In this document: positions 52,435 through 62,200 of the stretch, in pieces | Layout: each line of letters starts with the position of its first letter | Position numbering within the stretch: the stretch's first letter is position 1 | Assembly: GCA_902768125.1 (NCBI GenBank) | Contig: CACXKA010000002.1 | Location: 62,001 to 126,000 of the forward strand | Direction: 5' to 3' | DNA length: 64,000 nucleotides | Source of the DNA: an uncultured Bacteroidales bacterium | GTDB lineage: Bacteria > Bacteroidota > Bacteroidia > Bacteroidales > Bacteroidaceae | Program-made: the position numbers and the translations under genes | The notes under the pieces: model-generated | Told to the model about the DNA's origin: nothing | Database searches by the model: none | What the model saw: only the letters and a program-made list of their open reading frames with translations

Positions 52435-53784
52435 TCATTGTTTGTTCCACACCTCGAAGATGTCCACACAATTGCCGCCACCATTACTGCGTCCCTGTGA
52501 GGTGGTGAAGACGTATTTGCCGTTGAGAGACACTTCCAATCCTACAGGATAGCTGTCGATAGACATTGAAGTGACCACTTGGAACGTTTTTACATCCACC
52601 ACATAAAGGGTGCTGCTAGCGTTGCAGGCAGCATAGATGTAACGCCCATCGGGTGAAAATTCGATGGTGCGTGCTCCATTGCCCACCTTGCAGTTCTCCC
52701 ATCCTGAGAGGGATGTGGTTTTGGTGGCTGATGCCTTGAGGGAAGGGATGGCATCGAGGAATTTTGTGAGTGGCATCCGTTGGATGTATCCGTCTCGGTT
52801 GATGCTGAGGTAAACATACCCATTGCGAATCAGAAGGTGACGGAGATTGTACATATTACCCATGATGCGTCCCAAATACTGCATAGATTCGAGATCCACC
52901 ACAGCGATACCGTTATTGCCAGCCATACAACCCACGAGCAGGTAGTGGTTGTCAGGGGTGAATGCCGTTCCACGTAGGCAGTAACCGCTGTCATCATCGC
53001 GGTCAACCTGCTTGGTCATGCTGAAATTGAGTTTCAGTTTTTGGTCAATCACTGCCATATAAGTGTAATGCCAATCGAAAGGATTCTCACTCTCAATGTT
53101 GATAATACCCACCGTGTTGTCACCCCATTGTGTGATGGCTACAAGTTTTCCGTCTGGCGAAGTGGCAATCATCTTGGGCAGAGGACCCGTGTCCATGAGT
53201 CGGATAATGCTGTCTGTCTCTGTATCGATGATGGCAACAGCAGAGGGGTCTTGGGCATTGATGTCATAGTCACGACGATAATAGGGAACCCATAAATATT
53301 TCCCTCCATGCGTGAAACAGCTTTCCACAGGTTTGCCATAGAACGCTCCCCAACCTCCAAAAGGCGAGGCAGGGTGCTTTGTGTCGGGGAAGTAGTGGGT
53401 GAACTCATAGAATGGCTTGAAGTTCTTGCCCAACAGCACGGTGTCGGCATCTGTGAAGTCATGACGGATGACCTTCATCTTCTCGTTCGTCTGGAAGTCA
53501 TACACAATGGTGGTGGCACCTTCAAGGGAATTTACATAGTACTTGGTGGCATTGGGGTGCATGTTCACCGACTTGGGTGAGTTGATGTCCTTGTCAGCAG
53601 TCGCTGTCTCCGTAGGAGCATAGTACTGCTTCTTGCCAATCAGTTTGATACTGAAAGTGCTATCGCTATTGTAGGCGGTGGTGCCAATGGCAGGATGCAC
53701 AATCTTTGCCACTTGGGCAGAGCCCCCCAGCCCCCAAAGGGGGAGGGCTAACGCGATGAGTATTTTTATTGTTATTCTGTTCAT
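52435..53784 (-). CDS. Secreted YncE-like beta-propeller protein (copy 1)
   Basis: A 449-residue secreted protein with repeated blade motifs such as GARTIEFSPDGRYIYAACNA, YVVDVKTFQVVTS and MIATSPDGKLVAI, typical of YncE/YVTN seven-bladed propellers. The signal peptide ends near GSAQ. It is a close tandem paralog of the next gene; THGG(K/R)YLWVPYYRR and DINAQDPSAVAIIDT are shared almost letter for letter. No enzyme motif is visible; binding or scaffold roles are possible. The signal-peptide DNA contains an odd GC-rich palindrome. Confidence 0.85.
   Translation of the reverse strand: MNRITIKILIALALPLWGLGGSAQVAKIVHPAIGTTAYNSDSTFSIKLIGKKQYYAPTETATADKDINSPKSVNMHPNATKYYVNSLEGATTIVYDFQTNEKMKVIRHDFTDADTVLLGKNFKPFYEFTHYFPDTKHPASPFGGWGAFYGKPVESCFTHGGKYLWVPYYRRDYDINAQDPSAVAIIDTETDSIIRLMDTGPLPKMIATSPDGKLVAITQWGDNTVGIINIESENPFDWHYTYMAVIDQKLKLNFSMTKQVDRDDDSGYCLRGTAFTPDNHYLLVGCMAGNNGIAVVDLESMQYLGRIMGNMYNLRHLLIRNGYVYLSINRDGYIQRMPLTKFLDAIPSLKASATKTTSLSGWENCKVGNGARTIEFSPDGRYIYAACNASSTLYVVDVKTFQVVTSMSIDSYPVGLEVSLNGKYVFTTSQGRSNGGGNCVDIFEVWNKQ
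53721..53749. repeat. GC-rich palindrome within signal-peptide codons
   Basis: AGCCCCCCAGCCCCCAAAGGGGGAGGGCT, self-complementary around CCCCC AAA GGGGG with partial outer pairing. It encodes the LPLWGLGG part of the copy-1 propeller signal peptide. The copy-2 gene has ordinary codons at this point. Confidence 0.8.
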
Positions 53785-53856
53785 AGTCTAAATCTCAAAT
53801 CTCTTATCGTATCTTTAGCACGCTTGGCTTGCCAAGAAACCTCAAATCTCAAACCC

Positions 53857-55152
53857 TTATTTATACGTCACTTTGAAGATGTCCACAGCATTGCCTCCAC
53901 CCTTGCCAGAGTGTCCTTGAGCTGTGGTGAACACAAACCTGCCGTCCTTGGACACATCAAGTCCCACAGGATAACTGTCGGCAGGAATGCTGGTAAGCAC
54001 CTTCATCGTATTGGCATCAACCACATAGAGAGCACTGGCGTTGTTGCAGGCAGCGAAGATGTATTTGCCCGAAGGAGAAAGCTCGATAGTACGAGCACCT
54101 GCTCCGACTTTGCAGTTCTGCCAGCCTGTCACTGTACCTTTCTTGTTCTGCATCTTGGAAATGGCATCCAGCACTGTCTTGAGGGAAATTTTCTGCACGT
54201 ATCCAGCTCCATTGATACTTAGGTATAGGTTGCCGTTTTTCAGCACAAGATGGCGCACATTTGCCATCATACCCTGTAAACGTCCCAGATACTCCGACTT
54301 CTGCAAGTCAATCACGGCAATGCCGCCACCGCCACCCATACAACCTACGAGTAAGTAGTGATTGTCGGGGGTGAACACTGTACCACGTAATGCGTAGCCA
54401 CTACCTGAATCACGGTTTACCGAACTCGTGAGGCTATAATTCAACTTCAATTGATAATCCACAATGTGGCAAGCCTTATGCTTCCATTGCTTGGGGTCAG
54501 TACTACTGATGTCGATGATGCCTACCGTGTTGTTGCCCCAGTGCGAGATCGCCACATACTTGCCGTCAGGCGAAGTCGCAATCATCTTGGGCAGAGGACC
54601 TGTTTCCATCAGACGGATAATCTTGTCTGTCTGTGTGTCGATGATGGCAACAGCTGAAGGATCTTGGGCATTGATATCGTAGGAACGACGGTAGTAGGGT
54701 ACCCACAAATAACGTCCACCATGTGTGAAGGTGCTCTCCACGGGTTTGCCATAGAATGTGTTCAAGTGGTTGTTCTGGTAATGGGTGAAAGGGTAAAACC
54801 CCGATGGCTTGCTCCACAAATGAGCATCCTTGGTGTGGTCAAACTGATGTTTGATGACTGCTAACTTCTTGAAAGTCTGGAAGTCATACACCACAGTCGT
54901 GGCACCCTCCAATGAGTTGACGTAGAACTTCTTGCCATTCGGATGTACGTTCACCGACTTAGGTGAATTGATGTCAGGATCAGCTGTTCCTTTTTCACCT
55001 GGAGCATAGAATTGCTTTTTGCCGATGAGTTCGATACTGATGCGACCATCTGCTGATTGGGCTGTCTTGCCAATCTTGGGACGCACCAACTGTGCTTGAG
55101 CCAGCAGGGGGAAAGCAACCGAAAAAAGAAGGAGTAACTGCTTGAATCTCAT
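53857..55152 (-). CDS. Secreted YncE-like beta-propeller protein (copy 2)
   Basis: A 431-residue paralog of the preceding gene, with signal peptide MRFKQLLLLFSVAFPLLAQA and the same run of propeller blades (GARTIELSPSGKYIFAACNN, MIATSPDGKYVAISHWG). The two genes are tandem, same strand, 72 nt apart, and differ mainly in loop regions and near the N-terminus. It begins at a promoter shared back to back with the esterase gene. Function unknown. Confidence 0.85.
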   Translation of the reverse strand: MRFKQLLLLFSVAFPLLAQAQLVRPKIGKTAQSADGRISIELIGKKQFYAPGEKGTADPDINSPKSVNVHPNGKKFYVNSLEGATTVVYDFQTFKKLAVIKHQFDHTKDAHLWSKPSGFYPFTHYQNNHLNTFYGKPVESTFTHGGRYLWVPYYRRSYDINAQDPSAVAIIDTQTDKIIRLMETGPLPKMIATSPDGKYVAISHWGNNTVGIIDISSTDPKQWKHKACHIVDYQLKLNYSLTSSVNRDSGSGYALRGTVFTPDNHYLLVGCMGGGGGIAVIDLQKSEYLGRLQGMMANVRHLVLKNGNLYLSINGAGYVQKISLKTVLDAISKMQNKKGTVTGWQNCKVGAGARTIELSPSGKYIFAACNNASALYVVDANTMKVLTSIPADSYPVGLDVSKDGRFVFTTAQGHSGKGGGNAVDIFKVTYK

Positions 55153-55181
55153 TTTTTTCTTTTTTTAATGGAAACGATATG

Positions 55182-55189
55182 CAAAGGTA
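55182..55189 (-). promoter_or_regulatory. -7 box for the beta-propeller genes
   Basis: TACCTTTG then CATATC on the minus strand, 29 nt upstream of the copy-2 start codon and 13 nt from the plus-strand box for the esterase. Confidence 0.7.
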
Positions 55190-55202
55190 GAGATTTTTTC
55201 CG

Positions 55203-55210
55203 TATCTTTG
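55203..55210 (+). promoter_or_regulatory. -7 box for the esterase/phosphatase genes
   Basis: TATCTTTG then CACATC, 29 nt upstream of the ATG at 55240. Confidence 0.7.
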
Positions 55211-55239
55211 CACATCATTTGTATTAAAAATCATTGTTT

Positions 55240-56040
55240 ATGTCTCGATATATCCTCATTCTCATCCTTTTTGTGTGCAGCATAGCCAGTCATGCACAAG
55301 ACACCAGTAAGGCTTATCGCAATACAGTGGCAGGTAGTTACAACTTTTGGTTCTATCGCCCTGAAGAAGATGAGAGTGATGGTGTACATCGTCCTCTGCT
55401 TATATTCCTACATGGTGCCAGTCTTTGTGGCACCGACTTGAATAAAGTGAAGAAATACGGTCCCATGGAAGCACTTAAACGTGGTCGTGCCATCGACTGC
55501 TATGTGCTTGCTCCTCAGAACCCTGGAGGTGCATGGAAACCTGAGAAAATCATGAAACTCATTGAGTGGGCGGAAGCCAATTTCCATATTGACAGCGACC
55601 GCATCTACTGTTATGGCATGAGTCTTGGTGGTTATGGAACGCTCGATATGTGTGCTACTTATCCTGACCGAATCGCAGCCGGCATGGCGATGTGTGGTGG
55701 AGCTACTGTCAAAGACCTCAGCGGACTTTCCCGCATCCCCATGTGGATTGTGCATGGAACTGCAGATACAGCCGTTCCTGTTTCTGCCTCCGACCGTGTG
55801 GTCGAAGCAATTAAAAAGACAGGTGACGAATCGCGCCTCATCTACACCCGTATGCCAGGTATCAATCATGGTCGTCTGGCGCGCCTCTTTTACTGCTATC
55901 AGACCTACGACTGGATGTTCTCCCATTCTCTCAAAGATGAAGACCGTCCTATCAATCGTGATTTCGAAATCACGCCTCAGCTTTTGCAGAACGCATATCA
56001 CGACCTTGGACGCAATGCTAACTTTGCCTCCTACGATTAA
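55240..56040 (+). CDS. Secreted alpha/beta-hydrolase (esterase or dienelactone-hydrolase-like)
   Basis: A 266-residue secreted hydrolase. The first in-frame codon is a TTG at 55234, but the ATG at 55240 starts a clean signal peptide (MSRYILILILFVCSIASHA). The nucleophile elbow is GMSLGGYG (Ser at about 128), with acid Asp at about 176 (HGTADTAVP) and His at about 210 (GINHG). The oxyanion segment is LIFLHGASLCG. Related proteins are prolyl-oligopeptidase-like or feruloyl/acetyl esterases. It is followed after 48 nt by the phytase-like gene, likely in one operon. Confidence 0.85.
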   Translation: MSRYILILILFVCSIASHAQDTSKAYRNTVAGSYNFWFYRPEEDESDGVHRPLLIFLHGASLCGTDLNKVKKYGPMEALKRGRAIDCYVLAPQNPGGAWKPEKIMKLIEWAEANFHIDSDRIYCYGMSLGGYGTLDMCATYPDRIAAGMAMCGGATVKDLSGLSRIPMWIVHGTADTAVPVSASDRVVEAIKKTGDESRLIYTRMPGINHGRLARLFYCYQTYDWMFSHSLKDEDRPINRDFEITPQLLQNAYHDLGRNANFASYD

Positions 56041-56088
56041 TAGCTTGTATAGCTTCTCTCATAAATAACCAAAAACTGATCATTAAAC

Positions 56089-57375
56089 ATGAAACTAAAT
56101 CTTTTCCTTATCTCGTTCTTCTTTGTAGCCTTTACAGCAACAGCGCAAACAGCCAAAGAAGAAATCTATGCTGACATCCTCAAGGCAGGCTCTAACTACA
56201 TGGCTTATCAGGCACCTAACCAAGTCCTGACCCCTGCTCCCAAGGGCTACGAGCCCTTTTATATGTCTCACTACGGACGTCATGGATCCCGTTGGCTTAT
56301 CAACGAAAATGAATATTCTGGTGTCTTGCGTGTGTTCCGTCGTGCCAACGAACTGGGTAAGCTCACTCCTTTTGGCAAAGAAGCTTTGGAGAAACTTGAA
56401 CGCTTTTATCCCACTACCCGTGGGCGTCTGGGTGAACTCTCCGATATCGGTGAACAGCAGCATCATGGTATAGGTCGTCGTATGACGGAACATTTCCCAG
56501 AGATTTTTAGTGGTAAGGATGCCCAGGTTGATGCACGAAGCACCGTCGTTATCCGTTGTATCCTCAGTATGACTGCTGAGTGTGAGGAACTTACTGCGTT
56601 CAATCCTAAGATGAAGATGCACAATGACGTGAGCGAGTCTTTCCAGTATTATCTCAACCACAATTTCAGTCAGCGTCTCCGCGATGCTAGCCGTGACCGA
56701 TCCAACATAGTCAGCCACTATGGCAAGCTCTATACTCATCCTGAACGTTTCTGTCGTGCTCTCTTCAACGATGAGTCCTATTGGAACGACGAAGATTTCC
56801 GCCCACGTTCTTTCATGCGCTCCGTCTTCAATGTTGTCACCAACATGCAGAGTCACAGCTTTGGCGAGGATATGTGGAACCTCTTCACTACTGAAGAGTG
56901 CTACGACCTTTGGAAAATTGTCAACATCGACTGGTATCTGGGTTATGGAGCCGCTCCCCAAACAGGTAGCATCATGCAGTTCAACCAAGCAGACCTTCTG
57001 CACAACATGATTGAGACTACAGATACCGTGATGGCAAGCAAAACCTTCAAGAATGGTGCCTCCCTCCGTTTCGGACACGAAGTCTGTGTCATGCCGCTCG
57101 CCTGTCTTTTGGAACTGGATAGCTGTGGACGCCAAGTTCAAGACCTTGACCATCTTGAGGACTACTGGGTCAATTACCGCATTTATCCGATGGCTTGTAA
57201 TATTCAGCTTGTTTACTATCGTTCGAAGAAACAAAAGGATGCTCCCATCCTTGTCAAGGCTCTTCTCAACGAGAAAGAGGCAACCCTTCCTATCCCTACT
57301 GACCAATATCCATATTACAAGTGGGAAGACCTTCGTGCCTACTATCTGAATAAACTGAAAGAGTTTGAAAAATAA
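56089..57375 (+). CDS. Secreted histidine-type phosphatase (MINPP/phytase-like)
   Basis: A 428-residue histidine acid phosphatase with signal peptide 1-20 (ending ATAQ). The catalytic motif is HYGRHGSRW (His65), with the proton-donor pair His330-Glu331 in RFGHEVCVM. HAE/HE-type donors characterise multiple inositol polyphosphate phosphatases, which degrade phytate. The ring of conserved Arg residues (RSTVVIRC) fits. Phytate or another phosphomonoester is the probable substrate. A bidirectional terminator follows. Confidence 0.88.
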   Translation: MKLNLFLISFFFVAFTATAQTAKEEIYADILKAGSNYMAYQAPNQVLTPAPKGYEPFYMSHYGRHGSRWLINENEYSGVLRVFRRANELGKLTPFGKEALEKLERFYPTTRGRLGELSDIGEQQHHGIGRRMTEHFPEIFSGKDAQVDARSTVVIRCILSMTAECEELTAFNPKMKMHNDVSESFQYYLNHNFSQRLRDASRDRSNIVSHYGKLYTHPERFCRALFNDESYWNDEDFRPRSFMRSVFNVVTNMQSHSFGEDMWNLFTTEECYDLWKIVNIDWYLGYGAAPQTGSIMQFNQADLLHNMIETTDTVMASKTFKNGASLRFGHEVCVMPLACLLELDSCGRQVQDLDHLEDYWVNYRIYPMACNIQLVYYRSKKQKDAPILVKALLNEKEATLPIPTDQYPYYKWEDLRAYYLNKLKEFEK

Positions 57376-57378
57376 TAC

Positions 57379-57420
57379 AAAAAAGTGGGACGCACAAAAC
57401 AATGTGTGTCCCACTTTTTT
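57379..57420. terminator. Bidirectional terminator between the phosphatase gene and ispF
   Basis: Long stem AAAAAAGTGGGAC...GTCCCACTTTTTT, including CACA/TGTG. Its last T residues (57419-57420) are part of the ispF stop codon. Confidence 0.9.
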
Positions 57421-57895
57421 ATTTCTCTAATAGCACTACGGCGTAAGCGCTGATGCCTTCTTCACGTCCTGTGAAACCAAGCTTCTCAGAAGTGGTGGCT
57501 TTGATGGAGACGCAATCGGGGTCGATGTTCATGACCTCGGCAAGCGTCTGTTGCATCTGAGGAATGTGAGGATTGAGTTTGGGACGCTCTGCACAGACGG
57601 TGGCATCAATGTTGCCGACGGTGTAGCCTTTGGTCGCTACGATATCAATCGTCTTGCGTAGAAGAATCTTAGAGTCGATATTCTCAAATTCATTGCCTTT
57701 CTTGGGCGGGAAATGATAACCGATGTCTCTCATGTTTGCAGCACCGAGGATGGCATCGCAAATAGCATGAATCAGTACGTCGGCATCGGAGTGACCGAGC
57801 AGACCTAAAGTATGTTCTATCTTGATGCCACCAATCCAGAGGTCACGTCCTTCTGTGAGTTGATGGACATCGTAGCCAAAACCGACTCTAATCAT
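57419..57895 (-). CDS. ispF: 2-C-methyl-D-erythritol 2,4-cyclodiphosphate synthase
   Basis: A 158-residue MEP-pathway enzyme making cyclic diphosphate for isoprenoids. The zinc site is GFGYDVHQL (Asp8, His10) and LIHAICDAILGAANMRDIG (His42-region), with SIKATTSEKLGFTGREEG near the end. Downstream of porV in the same order as in Porphyromonas gingivalis (porU-porV-ispF, from memory). Confidence 0.96.
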   Translation of the reverse strand: MIRVGFGYDVHQLTEGRDLWIGGIKIEHTLGLLGHSDADVLIHAICDAILGAANMRDIGYHFPPKKGNEFENIDSKILLRKTIDIVATKGYTVGNIDATVCAERPKLNPHIPQMQQTLAEVMNIDPDCVSIKATTSEKLGFTGREEGISAYAVVLLEK

Positions 57896-57920
57896 ATTGG
57901 ATGTCTATAGTTGTTAACTT

Positions 57921-59159
57921 CTATCTTCTTCTTCGTCCACTTCTGTTCTTACCCAAGAGGTCGCTGATGCCGTCCATATCGAAAGCAAGTGAGAAGCGAA
58001 TGGTCTGGTCAAGTGGGTTGCTGGGGGCAGCGGAAATGACGTAGCCTGCATCAAGCGAGAAGACGTTCATCTTAAAACCTGCACCCACTGTATAGTACTT
58101 ACGGTTACCCTTGTTGGGATGCTCGTAGTGATAACCTGCACGGAGGAAGAACTGGTTGTTGTAGGCATATTCGAGACCCACACTCCATTGGATTTCCTGC
58201 AACTCTTCCTTGAAACCGTTGGGGGCATCGTGGAAAGACTTAAAGATACCGCTGATAGGGGAAACATTATAATAGCCTTCTCCTTCGAGCCAAGTGCGAT
58301 AACCACCATAGTCATTTTCGTAGTCCTTGGCATTACCACCTTCGGTTTCCACCATGTGCTTCACATACTGATCCATCGTAGGACGTGTAGGCACTAACAA
58401 CTTGTTGGCATCGGCTGCGATGGTGAGGGTGTTGTATTCATCAAATGGAATGAGCAACGAGGTACCGAGACGCATATTAGTAGGAATGAACTCGGAGGTG
58501 TTCCCTTCGTCGTAAGAAAGTTTAGAACCGATGTTGGAGATGTTGAGACCCCACCCAAGTTGGCTTTCATGACCACCCAGATTGAGGTAGCCGTTGTGGT
58601 AGAGAGCGATGTCGGCAGCAAAGGCTGAAGCTGGTTTCAACGCATCAGAACCTTCTCCCTTGAAGGCGAGATCTGAGTAGATGAAGCGGAGGGCAACACC
58701 AGCTGAGAAGGTCTCAGAGAGCATACGCGAGTAGGCTACGTCAACCGCCATTTCATAGGGACGGAAACTTTGTGCATCCGCTTCCATACTTTCGTAAACA
58801 GTACCCAGTGAGAAATAGCGCAAAGAACCAGACAATGCATCATAATCGCCCAGACGATAGTAGCCTGTGATATTGGCAAGGTCAATGTCATCGACGAGTT
58901 TGCGAAGCCAAGGGGTGTAGTTGAGCGAAACGCCTGAACGACTGATGCAGAAGGGGTATTTGGCGGGGTTCCAATACTGCGAGTTGACATCAGGGTCAGT
59001 GGCAGCACCGACGTCACCAAGACCACCAGCACGTGCATCGGGAGCGATGGCGAGCGCGTTGGCACCGTGGTAAACGGGGTTGAGCTGATTCTTCACATCT
59101 TGTGCCTTCACCGTGAGGGCAAGGACAAGGAGGGTGAATATAGAAAGAATTTTTTTCAT
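57921..59159 (-). CDS. porV: T9SS outer-membrane protein PorV (LptO)
   Basis: A 412-residue outer-membrane barrel that shuttles T9SS cargo to the attachment complex. It has a signal peptide (1-19) and the family start NPVYHGANALAIAPDARAGG, then GDVGAATDPDVNSQYWNPAK, DIDLANITGYYRL and repeated beta-strands to an aromatic-ended C-terminus. It is encoded 88 nt after porU. Identification rests on these conserved segments and on the neighbouring porU. Confidence 0.93.
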   Translation of the reverse strand: MKKILSIFTLLVLALTVKAQDVKNQLNPVYHGANALAIAPDARAGGLGDVGAATDPDVNSQYWNPAKYPFCISRSGVSLNYTPWLRKLVDDIDLANITGYYRLGDYDALSGSLRYFSLGTVYESMEADAQSFRPYEMAVDVAYSRMLSETFSAGVALRFIYSDLAFKGEGSDALKPASAFAADIALYHNGYLNLGGHESQLGWGLNISNIGSKLSYDEGNTSEFIPTNMRLGTSLLIPFDEYNTLTIAADANKLLVPTRPTMDQYVKHMVETEGGNAKDYENDYGGYRTWLEGEGYYNVSPISGIFKSFHDAPNGFKEELQEIQWSVGLEYAYNNQFFLRAGYHYEHPNKGNRKYYTVGAGFKMNVFSLDAGYVISAAPSNPLDQTIRFSLAFDMDGISDLLGKNRSGRRRR

Positions 59160-59247
59160 CTTTGTTTTGTTTATTAGGTCTGATAGGACTTATTGAGCCT
59201 ATAGGTCTTATTGGGCGACCTCTAATAGAAACGAGAAAAGAGGGTGT

Positions 59248-62200
59248 TTATTGTGTGCTGATAAACTTTTCTGACGATGTAGAGATGTCACCCTTGGGCG
59301 ATGTGAGGCGTGTGTGTCGGACATAGATGCCTGGAGGCAGGGACGGCTTAGGTTCGCTACTGCTATAAACCTTGCGTCCTGTCATGTCGAAGATGTCATA
59401 GACTTGTGTGAGCCCAGTCACCACTTCGAAGGAGTATGCCTGTGAACCCATGTTGTTGAGGGTGTCGAAAGCACGGATGACGAGTGTGTGTTTACCCGCA
59501 GCGAGGGTGGGCAGTGTGTAAGTGACTGTGCCCGAACGATAGTCGCCGACAGATTGTGAGTAATAGCTGTTCAGTGTATATGTGGTTGCCTCGTTGTTGT
59601 CGATGATGGCAACGATGTCGTGTCCGAGTCCATTACCTGTGGTGTTGATACCGCTCTCATCGCTCAGTTCTATACGGAGTGTGGGGGTCTCGTTGGTGTA
59701 ACTGATTTCCTTAACATTGTGTCCGTTGGAGAAGGCTGCAATGGAAGGACCAATTGTGTCAGTCTGCTCTTCCGTTGATGTGCCACCAATGAGGAAGTCT
59801 TCGAAGGTGCCGTTAGCCTCAATGTCTTTCTTGTTGTTGATGGCATAGAGGTTGATGAGTCCTGGCAAATCAGAATAGTTGATATCCAGTGGTACAGGGA
59901 ATGTGAACTTGAACGTACCAGCCTTGACGGAGTCGGTACCAGCATACAGAATTCGTGTGCGGTCATCATATTCGTATGGCTCGATGTCGATGCCGGCATT
60001 GAGTTTGCAGACGATGTGTTCTTCGCTGTCGTAGATGAGCGTGGAGACAGTGCCATCAAAGTCGGAAACTTTCTCTCCCTTGGTGTTGGCAATGTGTCCT
60101 TCGACTGTGATGGTCTCACCTGCTGAAATGGTAGGTGGGTTAGTCGTATCAATGCTCTTGCCATTGAATTTGTCAATCTTTACCTTATGGGTAGGGGTGA
60201 TGAGCTTGATGGCTGGGTCACCCAGCAAGACGAAATGCGCCTTGTTGATGGAATCCAGTCTTGAGATATATCCATTTGCCTTGGATTCGATGATGTCGGC
60301 TTTAGCCAATGCCAATGCCTCACCGATGGTGAAGTGCTCGCCGTTGTTCTTGGTGTCAAGCACGTGTGACATGAAGTTGCGGTTGATAACACGGTTTGGC
60401 GAAGAATAGACGGTACGTGCCGTTCCGATGAATGCCACAGTGGCACCTTGCTTGTTGAGGATGGCTTCCGTGCCGATGTTCTCCGTGTTCATGTCGAAAG
60501 GAGTCACATCGCAGGCTGCCGTCACCCAAACAGGAATACGTGGCGATTCCCATTTCTGGAAGTCCGCTGTCTTGAGAACCTGCTCATGAGAAAGGCAGTA
60601 GGCAGCTCCATGTCCCGTGTAGTTCATGATGAGTGCACCTTCCTGCATGATTTTATTGATGTCAGCATAGACGTCAGGATAGTTATTGCCTGTGGCAGTT
60701 TGTTGGACGGTGTAACTGTCCCAATAGATGCGCCGATAGTGGTAATCAGGGAAATTCTTTTGGGTGTTGGTCAGCACGTTCTCGGCATCCTCCATGTGTA
60801 TGTTGGTCTTGTCGTCATCGCCCATCATACAGATGGTGTTTTTCCATGCACCAGCGTAGGTGTTGCTCATGTAGCGGATGAGTTTATCCACCACATTCTT
60901 GGCATCTGACTCGAAAGAAACGGGCAGGCGACCCACACCACAATCGGGCAGCTCTTTGAGCGGAGAAATGCCTTTCCCGTCGGCAAGCAGGGTGAAGTAC
61001 TCCTCTGCCACATAGGAATCTGTGTGCGACCATGAGTTGTCTGATTCGTAGGCAAGCAGGTAGTCGTCCTGGGACTTGGAGGTAAGTCCGTTGGTGACGA
61101 AGCGGTTATCCCACATACAGTTACCGAACAGAAGGAGGTTGAGGCTTCCTTTCTGTGTACCTGTCAATGGGGAAGCAGTATATTGCTTGTCGTAGAGCAT
61201 CTTCATCAGACGACGATAGGCTGTTGCATCAGGCGTTCCAGAAGAGAACTCATTATATACTTTATCGGCTTCGACCACGGCACATTTAATGCCGTCATAC
61301 TGGGTGTGGGCTGCAGCAAGACGTTGTGCCTGTTCGGTCAGTTTGCCATTGGCAGGCACGATGATGAGCAGGTTGATGCTGTCGAGGGCATGCAGGTCTT
61401 GGTGCGCCACATTGCCGACGGTCTGTGGAGTGGGGAAGGAGGCATTGGTGTTCACCGCCACGTATTGGTTGGTGAACTTGGCACCCGAGGCGGTTGCACT
61501 GTAAGTTGTCCCCGTGAGTGTCCCCGTGAGTTCGTGAGTGGTGGAAGGCGTTGTGACTTCCCAAATGGCTGTGGAGGACGTGGCTCCAGCCAGCTCGAAG
61601 GTGCTGGTGCCATCCGTGTTGGGACGGAATACCAAATAGTCTTTCCCACTGATGGAGAGTTGTGCCTCGCTGGTGGCACGGATATAGTCGAGGTGTCCGG
61701 CAATGCCAGAAGTGCGTGTGTGCTTCAGCTTGACATTGAGGGAGGACAACGTCTGGTCATACAACGTGAATGTTTTGTTGTTGACGTATGCGTAGGCATA
61801 GTTGGCAAGGCTGGCAAAGGGGAGCGTTCCCATCGAGTTGTCATTCACGGAGACATCGAGGGTGGAGGCACTGTTTCCTGCCGCACCAAACTGCACATCG
61901 ATGGTCACATCGCCACAAGTGGTGTTGCCGAAATTCAGTTGGTAGGACTTCTGTGGATTGTTGGCATAATCGTGTGCCTCGAAGTAAGTGCGACCCGTGT
62001 TGAGAAACGAGAAGGCATCTTCTTCATAGAGTGCATGGGCGTAGTAAGTCTTCTGGATGTTGGAAGAAGCCGTCTGTGCATCCGTCTTGCTGAAAGTGGC
62101 GGGTGTGCCCGTCGTTTCCGTTAAGAAGTAATAAATGTAGTTGGAATAGGGGTTGTTGCGATGGGTGTAGGCACTGCTTTCACTTGGGCGAGTCCATTGG

